Assembly: GCA_900318535.1 (NCBI GenBank) | Contig: ONKU01000015.1 | Span: 1-64,000 of the forward strand | DNA: 64,000 bases | Direction: 5' to 3' | Source of the DNA: an uncultured Prevotellaceae bacterium | Lineage (GTDB): Bacteria > Bacteroidota > Bacteroidia > Bacteroidales > Muribaculaceae | In this document: positions 7,430-15,309 of the stretch, in pieces | Position numbering within the stretch: the stretch's first letter is position 1 | How the letters are laid out: each line of letters begins with the position of its first letter | Translations under genes and position numbers: made by a program | Notes under the pieces: generated by a model | Seen by the model: the letters and a program-made list of their open reading frames with translations, nothing else | The model's database searches: none | Told to the model about the DNA's origin: nothing

Positions 7430-9100
7430 ATGAATAAGTTTTTCAAATATATATTGAGTGCTGCTGTGGTGCTGATGATGACAGGTGGTCTTACTTCCTG
7501 TATCAACGACCTGGACGTGGAGCCCATCGATCCCTCGTTGCAGAGCGATGTTACTCCCGAGCAGTTGTTCAACAAGTGCTATTCTGTCTTCGCCACTTCA
7601 GGTAATAATGGTGGTGACGACAATGTTGACGTTGACGGTCTTGATGGCGGTTTCCAGCACAAGTATCGTCAGCTGTGGAACTCCAACGAGCTGACTACCG
7701 ACGAGGCCATCTGCGGTTGGGGTGATGAGGGTATTCCTTCCTACTGCCACAACACCTACGACGCCAGCCACCCGATGCTGCGCGGTTTCTACTATGGCCT
7801 GTGTATCGGTATCACCTTCTGCAACCAGTATCTGCAGGTTTTTCCCGACTATGATGCCACGATGACTGCCGAGGTTCGCTTCCTGCGTGCCTTCCAGTTC
7901 TATCTGTTGACCGATGCCTTCGGCAACATCCCCTTCGCTACCACCATCTCGGGTGAGAATCCCGAGCAGTACACCCGTGCTCAGGTGTGCGAGTTCATTG
8001 AGAGCGAGCTCAAGGCCATTATCGGTGAGAACGAGAGCGACAACGCTACCATTCTTGCTGATCCCAAGCCCAAGAAGTACGGTGAGGCCGGTTATGGCCG
8101 CATCGACAAGGCTGCTGCCTGGATGCTGCTGGCCCGTCTGTATCTGAACAGTGAGGTGTACACCGGTACTCCCCGCTGGCAGGATGCTGCCAACTATGCT
8201 CAGAAGGTGATGAACTCAGGTTACAAGCTGCACACCGTGGGCTACAATGCCGAGGGTGCTGATGGCGTTTACCGCGAGTTCACTGCTTATCAGATGTTGT
8301 TCATGGGCGACAACGCTAAGACCGATGCTGCCTATGAGGCCGTATTCCCTGTTATCCAAGACGGTCTGCGTACCACTTCGTGGGGCGGTACCAACTTCCT
8401 GATCTGCTCCACTGTAGATGCTGATGTTCATCCCTATCCCTATGATGAGACTGAGGTGAATGGTCTGTACAACAACAGCACTTGGGGTGGTAACCGTGCA
8501 CGTCCCGAACTGATCCGCTTGTTCTTCCCCAACGATGACGCTCCCGAGGCTCATGCCTTTATCGTAGCTGAAGCCGCTGGTGACGACCGCGCTCTGTTCG
8601 AGACCGATGGCCGCTTCCTCAACGTCGAGGACGAGTCCAACTTCAAGTATGGCTATGCCATTGCCAAGTTCAACAACTTCAAGTGCGATGGTACCAAGGG
8701 CAGTGATATTACCTTTGCCGATTCACACCTGTTCTACATGCGTGTGGCCGAGGCTTACCTGACCTATGCCGAGGCGCTGACCCGCTTGAATGGCGGTACC
8801 GCACCTGCCGACGCTGTGGCTGCCATTAACGCCATCCGTGGCCGTGCTCATGCAACTACCCGCACCACCTATACCCTCAACCAGATTCTGGACGAGTGGG
8901 GCCGTGAGTTCTACTTCGAGGGTCGCCGTCGCGTCGACCTGATCCGCTTTGGCAAGTTTGGTGGCAACACCGACTACAAGTGGCAATGGAAGGGTGGCGC
9001 CTATGCCGGCCGTGACTTTGAGGCCTTCCGCAACGTGTTTGCCATCCCCACCGATGACCTGATTGCGAACTCCAAGCTGAAACAGAATCCCGGTTATTGA
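7430..9100 (+). CDS. susD: SusD-like starch-binding outer-membrane lipoprotein
   Basis: A 556-residue RagB/SusD family lipoprotein, close to the 551 residues of Bacteroides thetaiotaomicron SusD. The signal ends in a lipobox with the acylated cysteine at about residue 24 (GGLTSC). The helical TPR-type scaffold is indicated by VRFLRAFQFYLLTDAFGNIPF and AAAWMLLARLYLNSEVY, and the C-terminal part by EFYFEGRRRVDLIRFGKF, all typical of the family. SusD caps the SusC barrel and binds the glycan at the cell surface. It is the second gene of the operon, 43 bp after susC and 41 bp before susE. Starch specificity is inferred from the flanking SusE/SusF-like lipoproteins, amylase and GH13 enzymes. Confidence 0.95.
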   Translation: MNKFFKYILSAAVVLMMTGGLTSCINDLDVEPIDPSLQSDVTPEQLFNKCYSVFATSGNNGGDDNVDVDGLDGGFQHKYRQLWNSNELTTDEAICGWGDEGIPSYCHNTYDASHPMLRGFYYGLCIGITFCNQYLQVFPDYDATMTAEVRFLRAFQFYLLTDAFGNIPFATTISGENPEQYTRAQVCEFIESELKAIIGENESDNATILADPKPKKYGEAGYGRIDKAAAWMLLARLYLNSEVYTGTPRWQDAANYAQKVMNSGYKLHTVGYNAEGADGVYREFTAYQMLFMGDNAKTDAAYEAVFPVIQDGLRTTSWGGTNFLICSTVDADVHPYPYDETEVNGLYNNSTWGGNRARPELIRLFFPNDDAPEAHAFIVAEAAGDDRALFETDGRFLNVEDESNFKYGYAIAKFNNFKCDGTKGSDITFADSHLFYMRVAEAYLTYAEALTRLNGGTAPADAVAAINAIRGRAHATTRTTYTLNQILDEWGREFYFEGRRRVDLIRFGKFGGNTDYKWQWKGGAYAGRDFEAFRNVFAIPTDDLIANSKLKQNPGY

Positions 9101-9141
9101 TGCTACAGTACTGTCTAACACTATAAAATGACAATAAGAAC

Positions 9142-10341
9142 ATGAAAAAGATATTTTTATCATCATTGATGCTGTTGAGCATGGCTCTCATGTTCACGGC
9201 TTGCGAAGATGACCGCGATTCCAACCCCACGCTGGTGCAGCCCACCACGTTCACGCTCAACAACCCCGTGAACACCCTGGTTGACCTGGCTGAGTCAGTT
9301 GCTATCCCGTTTGCATGGTCACAGCCCGATTACGGTGGCTGGCCCGCTGCAGTGCAGTATCAGCTGGAGGTGTCGCCCACTAACGAGTGGAACGTGTCGA
9401 CCGACGAAGCTGCTGCCGACGAGAGCGGCGAAACCATCGCCGACTATGCTATCCTGCCCAACGTGTACGCTTCGTGCACTGGCGAGATGCCTGCTGTGGA
9501 ATTGGCTAAGGCTCTTGTTTCCATCTGCCAGTGGGAAGAGGATAATGTGCCCGAGAAGCAGACCGTCTATGTACGTTGCAAGGCTTCCACTTCAGGTACT
9601 ACCACCATTTTCTCTAATGTGGTTTCTCTGGATGTTAATCCTTACTACATCGAGCTGGCTGACGCTGATATCGAGCTGTGGTACCTTGTTGGTTCGGGCA
9701 TTGGCTCGGCTGACTGGGACAATAGCGCTAGCAGCGTTGGTACCGGTGGTCTTGTTCCGATGTATCCCATCATGGGCAACGATTATGACTCACGCACCGG
9801 TCAGGGCGAGATCCAGTATGCCGGCTACTTCAACGCTGGTATGCAGTTCAAGCTCATCAGGGTGCCTGGCGATTGGGGCGATCAGCTCAACTTCACCAAT
9901 GTGGCTAATCCTGGCAGCTTCCTCTCGGACGAGGACGGCGACAACCACAACATTGGCATCGTTGAGGCCGGTTACTATCGCATCCGCCTGAATACCGCTA
10001 CCCGCGAACTCGTTATCGAGCCTCTCGAGACTGTTCCTGGCGTTTACACTGAGATCTCAATGCCTGGTGATTATCAGGAATGGAATCCTGCCGAGAACCT
10101 GATGAACGGCATGAGCACCAGTGTAGAAAACCACGACTGGTATTTGAAGAGCGTGACCTATGGTGACTGTGAGCTCAAGTTCGCAGCCAATAAAGATTGG
10201 GCTGTCAGCTGGGGTTCTAAAGACTTCCCGTTCGGTATCGGTACTACAAATAACGATCCCAATATTCCCGTTAAGGCCGGCACCTATCATGTTTATTTCA
10301 ACGATATCCTTGGCGCCTACAACTTTGTGGCTGTAGAGTAA
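9142..10341 (+). CDS. susE: SusE-like surface starch-binding lipoprotein
   Basis: A 399-residue lipoprotein with a lipobox cysteine at about residue 21 (FTACEDD). The N-terminal part looks like the SusE immunoglobulin-like domain (TLNNPVNTLVDLAESVAIPFAW). Two C-terminal starch-binding modules follow: one beginning near ELWYLVGSGIGSADW and one near VYTEISMPGDYQEWNP, both with tryptophans suited to stacking on glucose rings. The same two modules recur in the next gene, so the pair corresponds to SusE and SusF, which hold starch at the cell surface. It is third in the operon; a GC-rich hairpin region lies between it and susF. Confidence 0.9.
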   Translation: MKKIFLSSLMLLSMALMFTACEDDRDSNPTLVQPTTFTLNNPVNTLVDLAESVAIPFAWSQPDYGGWPAAVQYQLEVSPTNEWNVSTDEAAADESGETIADYAILPNVYASCTGEMPAVELAKALVSICQWEEDNVPEKQTVYVRCKASTSGTTTIFSNVVSLDVNPYYIELADADIELWYLVGSGIGSADWDNSASSVGTGGLVPMYPIMGNDYDSRTGQGEIQYAGYFNAGMQFKLIRVPGDWGDQLNFTNVANPGSFLSDEDGDNHNIGIVEAGYYRIRLNTATRELVIEPLETVPGVYTEISMPGDYQEWNPAENLMNGMSTSVENHDWYLKSVTYGDCELKFAANKDWAVSWGSKDFPFGIGTTNNDPNIPVKAGTYHVYFNDILGAYNFVAVE

Positions 10342-10359
10342 AATGTTAACCAATCGACA

Positions 10360-10393
10360 GGGTGGGTGAGAGCCCACAGGCCTTTGCCCACCC
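10360..10393 (+). promoter_or_regulatory. GC-rich hairpin between susE and susF with two alternative folds
   Basis: GGGTGGG at 10360-10366 can pair with CCCACCC at 10387-10393. A competing small hairpin pairs GTGGG at 10362-10366 with CCCAC at 10373-10377. No T-run follows, so it is more likely an mRNA processing or stability element, or a weak attenuator, than a full terminator inside the operon. Confidence 0.45.
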
Positions 10394-10423
10394 CATTAGA
10401 TATAATATTGAAAAACAGAAATT

Positions 10424-11512
10424 ATGAAGAAGTTTTTATATATTGCTGCAATGACCTTGTTGCTGGCAAGCTGTACCGAGGATTTCAAGGACTGGGCCGA
10501 GCCCCAGAGCAATCCTCAGGGTGAAGTGATCACCTTTGGCAACGGCTCAATCACTCCTGTCGGTGTGATCGACTTTGCCGAGGTGACCGAGGAGCGTGTC
10601 AAGGTGTGTGACATCGTTGCGCCCTCTTCCAATGATACGACCTTTAAGTCAGAACCTATCATCCTCTTGAATGGTCAAGAGTTCGAGCTGGGTTTGGATG
10701 GCACACTCGATGCCGCTGAGCTCCAGAACTTCGTGACCTCGACCTATGGCAGGGCTCCCGAGCCTCGCGTGCTCGCTGCACAGGTTATTTGGGTGATGAC
10801 CAATGGTACGACTGCTACCACCATCAAGAGCGCCCCGTTTGAGGTGACCGTAATCCCGGCTCCCATCGCTGTGCCCGACCTGTGGTATCTCGTGGGTTCG
10901 TGCATCGGTGACGGTTCTTGGGGCAATGATCCCGCTAACGTGGGCACCGCATTGATTCCCATGTACTCGGATGATGTGGAGGACTTCAGCGTTCTGACCT
11001 ATGTTGGCTACTTCCCCGCCGGACAGGGCTTCAAGCTCATCCATCAGCCCGGTAACTGGGACGAGCAGTGGGGTATGAAGGACGGCGTCATGGTGAAGAA
11101 TGATGGCAACAGTAGTAACATCGAGGTGGCAGAGGCCGGTTACTATAAGCTGACCTACGACATGAACACCGAGACGCTCACCATGGAGCCTTACACCGGT
11201 GAGGTTGGTGTTTACAGCATGATGGGTATGCCCGGCGGCTACCAGGATTGGAACCCCGGCGGTACGCTGATGACCCCCATGAGCACCGTGGCAGGGGTTG
11301 AGAACCATGACTGGATCCTGAAGGATGCTACCTACAGCGAGAACACCGAGCTCAAGTTCGCCGCCGATGGCGGTTGGGCTGTGAACTGGGGCAGCAACAC
11401 CTTCCCCCTGGGCAACGGCGTGCAGAACGGAGCCAACATCCCTGTTGAGGCAGGTACTTACACTGTTGTCTTTAACGACCTTCTGGGCAAGTACTACTTC
11501 ATCAAGATGTAA
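10424..11512 (+). CDS. susF: SusF-like surface starch-binding lipoprotein
   Basis: A 362-residue lipoprotein with its lipobox cysteine at about residue 17 (LLASCTED). An N-terminal SusE/SusF-type immunoglobulin domain precedes two starch-binding modules like those of the preceding gene: one starts at DLWYLVGSCIGDGSW and the second at VYSMMGMPGGYQDWNPGG, followed by ENHDWILKDATYSENTELKFAA. The close similarity of these modules to the SusE-like gene shows that the two arose by duplication. It is expected on the outer face of the outer membrane, holding starch for SusD and the amylase. It ends the core sus operon; a strong hairpin follows at 11539-11570. Confidence 0.88.
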   Translation: MKKFLYIAAMTLLLASCTEDFKDWAEPQSNPQGEVITFGNGSITPVGVIDFAEVTEERVKVCDIVAPSSNDTTFKSEPIILLNGQEFELGLDGTLDAAELQNFVTSTYGRAPEPRVLAAQVIWVMTNGTTATTIKSAPFEVTVIPAPIAVPDLWYLVGSCIGDGSWGNDPANVGTALIPMYSDDVEDFSVLTYVGYFPAGQGFKLIHQPGNWDEQWGMKDGVMVKNDGNSSNIEVAEAGYYKLTYDMNTETLTMEPYTGEVGVYSMMGMPGGYQDWNPGGTLMTPMSTVAGVENHDWILKDATYSENTELKFAADGGWAVNWGSNTFPLGNGVQNGANIPVEAGTYTVVFNDLLGKYYFIKM

Positions 11513-11538
11513 GCACTTGACATCAACATGATTTCCCG

Positions 11539-11570
11539 GCGGGGACGTGCCACTTGAGGCGCGTCCCCGC
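11539..11570 (+). terminator. Terminator-like hairpin after susF
   Basis: GCGGGGACG at 11539-11547 pairs perfectly with CGTCCCCGC at 11562-11570 over a 14-nt loop. The stem is very stable, but the following TGTTGCAATGG is only weakly T-rich, so some readthrough to the amylase gene is possible. Confidence 0.6.
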
Positions 11571-11685
11571 TGTTGCAATGGTTTCATACTGGTATTTTCG
11601 GGAGTTTTTTCAGCCAAGCACTTGGAATTGAAGATATTTTGCTATTTTTGCCCATTAGGCTAAGATAGGTTGCGCTTCAACATAA

Positions 11686-11733
11686 AAAAAGAATGAATTC
11701 TTTTTGTTCTGTTTTCGGTTTGCACTATCTTTG
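11686..11733 (+). promoter_or_regulatory. Promoter of the amylase gene within a repeated hairpin-promoter element (copy 1)
   Basis: A -33 TTTTG ending at 11706 and a -7 TATCTTTG at 11726-11733 are separated by 19 bp. Just upstream AAAAAGAA (11686-11693) and TTCTTTTT (11698-11705) form an inverted repeat around TGAA. Almost the same block, with the same internal spacings, occurs upstream of ychF at 26297-26344, so this seems to be a repeated promoter-bearing element. The leader to the ATG at 11765 is about 25 nt. Confidence 0.7.
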
Positions 11734-11764
11734 TGGGTAAATAGCAATTAAAACCATACTGACT

Positions 11765-13822
11765 ATGAAAAAGATCTTCACTACTGCATTTGTTGCAATG
11801 CTGCCCATGCTGATGCTGGCACAGGGCTGGCCCAATAAGTATGAGGGCGTGATGTTGCAGGGCTTTTATTGGGATTCGTTCAACGATACCCGCTGGCCCA
11901 AACTCGAATCTCAGGCCGACGAACTGGCCGAGTTCTTCAATCTCGTGTGGGTGCCCCAGAGCGGCAATTGCGGCGGCACATCGATGGGATATGACGACCT
12001 GTACTGGTTCACGAACTACAGCAGCTCGTTCGGCAATGTGACGCAGTTGCGCTCGATGATCAATACCTTCAAGAGCAAGGGCATCGGCACTATCGCCGAT
12101 GTGGTCATCAACCACCGCAAGAGCAACAACGGCTGGTTCGGCTTCCCCACTGAGGTTTACAAGGGTGTGACCTATTCAATGTCATCTACCGACGTCTGCT
12201 CCAGCGACGATAATGGCAAGGCCTTGGCCGAGGCCAACCGCCTGGGTGTGCAGCTCGGCAATCCCGACACGGGCGAGGACTGGGACGGTATGCGCGACCT
12301 CGACCACAAGAGCGCCAATGTGCAGCGTTGTGTCAAGGCCTATCTTGACTTTCTGCTCAATGACCTGGGCTATGCCGGCTTCCGTTACGACATGACCAAG
12401 GGTTACGCGGCCTCCTATACGGGAATGTATAACTCCAATGCCGGGGTTCAATTCTCGGTGGGTGAGTATTGGGATGGCTACCTGCCCGCGGTAAAGAACT
12501 GGATCGACGGTACCAAGGTCGATGGCGTGGTACAGAGTGCCGCCTTTGACTTCCCCTTCCGTTACACCATCCGTGATGCCGCCAACAATAACAAGTGGAC
12601 CAATCTGGCAGGCAGCGGCAAGGGCCTGTGCCTGGAAACCAACTACAAGCGCTATGCCGTAACCTTTATCGAGAACCACGATACCGAGTACCGCAGCGCT
12701 TCGGCACCTCAAGACCCCATCAAGAGCAACATCGAGGCCGCTAACGCCTATCTGCTCGCCATGCCGGGCACGCCGTGTGTCTTCCTCAAGCACTGGAAGG
12801 ACTACAAGGAGAGCATCAAGCAGATGATTTACGCACGTCAGCTGGCCGGCATCACCAACACGAGCTTGAGCTACAACATGAGCAAGAACGAGGCCGCCAA
12901 CTACTATGTCCAGCGCACCCAGGGCGATCGCGGTATGCTGCTTGCCGCCATGGGTACCACGGCCTACACGATTCCTGAGACCTATGTTGTAGTAGCCAGC
13001 GGAACCAACTATCGCCTTGCCTTGAGCAGGACTACCGAGACCGCTTGGGCCAGCAAGCCCAGCGGCGAGTATGAGGGTGCCTTCAATGTGACACTCACTG
13101 CTGTGAGCCAAACTGCCGGTGCGCGTCTGGTCTATACCCTGGACGGCACCGAGCCCACTGCAAGCAACGGCACTCAGGTCAGCGACGGCAGCAGCGTTGC
13201 CATCAGCAAGGCGACAACCCTCAAGGTGGGTCTGTTGATCGGTAACACGGTGAGCGGCGTCATTACCCGCAACTACTCTATCGAGAACAGTGATTTTGAG
13301 CCCTATGAGATTACCGTCTATCTCAAGGATCCGACCGTGGCTCCCAACAACTGGTCTTCGGTTTACTTCTTCACCTGGGACAGCAACGACAAGACCTTTA
13401 ACGGCAACTGGCCGGGTGAGAAGATCACCGACACCAAGGTAATTAATGGCGTCAAGTTCTATTACGACACCTACAAGATCACGGGCAAGAACTACTACAT
13501 GAACTTCGTGTTCAACCAGGGCTCCAGCAGCGGTCAGACCGAGGATGTGACCTATATCAACAAGACCTCCTTCTTTGAGATTGCCACGACGACTAACAAG
13601 TATCAGGTGAGGGATATCACCGACCAGTTCCTGCCTTATATCGATGTTGTCAAGGGCGACGTGAACGGTGACCGCGAGGTGAATATCGCCGACGTGAACG
13701 CGGTAATCGACGTCATCCTGGGCGGACAGGACATTTATGAGGGCCGTGATGACGTGAACGGTGACGGCGAGGTGAATATCGCCGATGTGAACGCGATCAT
13801 CGATATCATTTTGGGCTCTTAA
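11765..13822 (+). CDS. Secreted alpha-amylase (GH13) with starch-binding and C-terminal dockerin-like repeats
   Basis: A 685-residue enzyme that cuts internal alpha-1,4 bonds in starch. A signal peptide (about residues 1-19) precedes a GH13 barrel with DVVINH (about 112-117), nucleophile D209 in GFRYDMTKG, acid/base E234 in SVGEYWDG and D306 in FIENHDTE. A chitobiase/HEX-type immunoglobulin module follows (about 425-510; VYTLDGTEPT), then a CBM26-like starch-binding module (about 515-605; VYFFTWDSNDKTFNGNWPG). From residue 631 two dockerin type I-like repeats (GDVNGD, VNIADVNAVIDVILG) end the protein. The next gene starts 16 bp downstream with the same repeats, so the two may be co-transcribed. 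No cohesin partner is present in the window. The repeats could anchor the enzyme or bind calcium. Confidence 0.92.
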   Translation: MKKIFTTAFVAMLPMLMLAQGWPNKYEGVMLQGFYWDSFNDTRWPKLESQADELAEFFNLVWVPQSGNCGGTSMGYDDLYWFTNYSSSFGNVTQLRSMINTFKSKGIGTIADVVINHRKSNNGWFGFPTEVYKGVTYSMSSTDVCSSDDNGKALAEANRLGVQLGNPDTGEDWDGMRDLDHKSANVQRCVKAYLDFLLNDLGYAGFRYDMTKGYAASYTGMYNSNAGVQFSVGEYWDGYLPAVKNWIDGTKVDGVVQSAAFDFPFRYTIRDAANNNKWTNLAGSGKGLCLETNYKRYAVTFIENHDTEYRSASAPQDPIKSNIEAANAYLLAMPGTPCVFLKHWKDYKESIKQMIYARQLAGITNTSLSYNMSKNEAANYYVQRTQGDRGMLLAAMGTTAYTIPETYVVVASGTNYRLALSRTTETAWASKPSGEYEGAFNVTLTAVSQTAGARLVYTLDGTEPTASNGTQVSDGSSVAISKATTLKVGLLIGNTVSGVITRNYSIENSDFEPYEITVYLKDPTVAPNNWSSVYFFTWDSNDKTFNGNWPGEKITDTKVINGVKFYYDTYKITGKNYYMNFVFNQGSSSGQTEDVTYINKTSFFEIATTTNKYQVRDITDQFLPYIDVVKGDVNGDREVNIADVNAVIDVILGGQDIYEGRDDVNGDGEVNIADVNAIIDIILGS
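13655..13816 (+). repeat. Two dockerin-coding repeats at the end of the amylase gene
   Basis: Two copies of a unit of about 65 bp encode D-V-N-G-D-x-E-V-N-I-A-D-V-N-A. The DNA of the units is nearly identical to that of the two units at 13911-14068 in the next gene. Confidence 0.8.
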
Positions 13823-13838
13823 TCCACGATTGAAAGAA

Positions 13839-15197
13839 ATGAACAGACTATTAAGTATCATATGTTTGGCATTGGCACTGACTGCTGTCGGTGCCAATGC
13901 CGCTGTGTATGGCGACGTGAACGGAGACCAGGAGGTGAACATCGCCGATGTGAATGCCGTGATCGACATGATATTGACGGCCAACGACGAACTGGCCGGA
14001 GATGTGAACAATGACGGCGAAATCAATATCGCTGACGTGAATTCCGTCATCGAGGTCATCCTGGGTTTGCACGAGGATCCTGTTTATGACGGGCCTGTTG
14101 TGGGCGGCGACATCTCGATGCTGACCAAGTACGAGTCCCACCAGCGCATGGCACTGCGTTACGGCATTACCAATGCCCACTATTACGACCTGAATGGCGC
14201 GGTTATCGATGACGTCATCACATGGACCAAGCAGCAGGGCTGGAATGCCGCCCGCGTGCGCCTGTTTGTCAATCCCGCCAACGCTTCGGCTGCCGACAAG
14301 GGACAGGGCGTTATCCAGAATCTGGACACCGTCAAGGTGCTGGGACGTCGCATCAAGGAAGCCGGCATGCAGTTCATGCTCGACTTCCATTACAGCGACA
14401 GCTGGGCCGACCCGGTCAAGCAGTTCACTCCTGCCGATTGGGCAGGGCTGGACGATGATGCGTTGACGCAGCGCATCTATGAGTACACCCGCGACTGCCT
14501 GCGTGCCCTCAAAGCCGCCGGCGCCACCCCCGACTACATCCAGACGGGCAACGAAATCAGCTACGGCATGCTGTGGGGACCGGTGGGAACGCCGAATTCC
14601 CAACTGAAGAAGTGCTACAGCGGCGACGAGACCAACTGGGAACGCTTCACCAATCTGCTCAAGGCCGCCGGACGTGCCTGTCGCGAGGAATGCCCGCAGG
14701 CGAAGATCATCTTGCACACCGAGCGTGTGGCCAAACCCAACATCATGCTCAACTTCTACGACCAAATGAAGAGCAAGCAGGTGGATTACGACATCATCGG
14801 CCTGAGCTATTATCCGTATTACCATGGCGGCTTGACGAACTTGGCAAATGCGCTCAATAAATTGGCCAACAATTACCAGGACAAGGATATCATGATTGTG
14901 GAGACGGGTTACTGCTATCACTATCCTATCACTGGCGACTATGACCTCTCGCCAACATGGCCCATCACCTACGAGGGACAGCGCAAGTTCACGGCAGACC
15001 TTGTAGCACGTCTCAAGCCCTACAGCAAGGTGAAAGGCCTGTTCTGGTGGTTCCCCGAGGCCAATGAGTATGGTCTGGGTGGCAACTACTGGAACACGCT
15101 GCACGTCAACGACGCGTGGTACAACGCTGGCTTGTGGGACCATGAGACAGGTCGGGCATTGCCGGCCCTCTACGAGCTCAAGTCATTCGTGGAATAA
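13839..15197 (+). CDS. Arabinogalactan endo-beta-1,4-galactanase (GH53) with N-terminal dockerin-like repeats
   Basis: The ATG at 13839 gives 452 residues starting with a clean signal peptide (MNRLLSIICLALALTAVG); a TTG three codons earlier is a less likely start. Two dockerin type I-like repeats lie directly after the signal (about residues 25-76). The GH53 barrel follows, with acid/base E239 in QTGNEISYG and nucleophile E355 in IVETGY, plus LDFHYSDSWADP and GLSYYPYYHG, all characteristic. It should cleave beta-1,4-galactan side chains of pectin. An N-terminal dockerin is an unusual arrangement, and a galactanase is out of place among starch genes. The gene lies 16 bp after the dockerin-bearing amylase, so co-transcription is likely. 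Confidence 0.92.
   Translation: MNRLLSIICLALALTAVGANAAVYGDVNGDQEVNIADVNAVIDMILTANDELAGDVNNDGEINIADVNSVIEVILGLHEDPVYDGPVVGGDISMLTKYESHQRMALRYGITNAHYYDLNGAVIDDVITWTKQQGWNAARVRLFVNPANASAADKGQGVIQNLDTVKVLGRRIKEAGMQFMLDFHYSDSWADPVKQFTPADWAGLDDDALTQRIYEYTRDCLRALKAAGATPDYIQTGNEISYGMLWGPVGTPNSQLKKCYSGDETNWERFTNLLKAAGRACREECPQAKIILHTERVAKPNIMLNFYDQMKSKQVDYDIIGLSYYPYYHGGLTNLANALNKLANNYQDKDIMIVETGYCYHYPITGDYDLSPTWPITYEGQRKFTADLVARLKPYSKVKGLFWWFPEANEYGLGGNYWNTLHVNDAWYNAGLWDHETGRALPALYELKSFVE
13911..14068 (+). repeat. Two dockerin-coding repeats at the start of the GH53 gene
   Basis: Second pair of the dockerin-coding units, lying about 90 bp after the pair that ends the amylase gene. Each has the D-x-N-x-D calcium-binding pattern and the INIADVN helix segment. 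Confidence 0.8.
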
Positions 15198-15220
15198 GTG
15201 AGAAGCACTGCAGTGCCCTA

Positions 15221-15263
15221 AAAAGCGAGGCAAGGGAGCCCAATCTGCTCTTGCCTCGCTTTT
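15221..15263. terminator. Bidirectional intrinsic terminator between convergent GH53 and GH13 genes
   Basis: AAAAGCGAGGCAAG at 15221-15234 pairs perfectly with CTTGCCTCGCTTTT at 15250-15263 over a 15-nt loop. The A and T flanks give a T-run on either strand, so it can end transcription from both sides. Confidence 0.9.
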
Positions 15264-15309
15264 ATATATCTTCCGGTAAGGTTATCTCAGGATCTAAATG
15301 GGTCAGATG

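Noticed and set aside
12182-14059. A 625-codon open frame on the minus strand opposite the amylase and GH53 genes
   Set aside because: It is a shadow of GC-rich coding sequence on the plus strand. The real genes have signal peptides and catalytic motifs; the antisense product has no recognisable domain.
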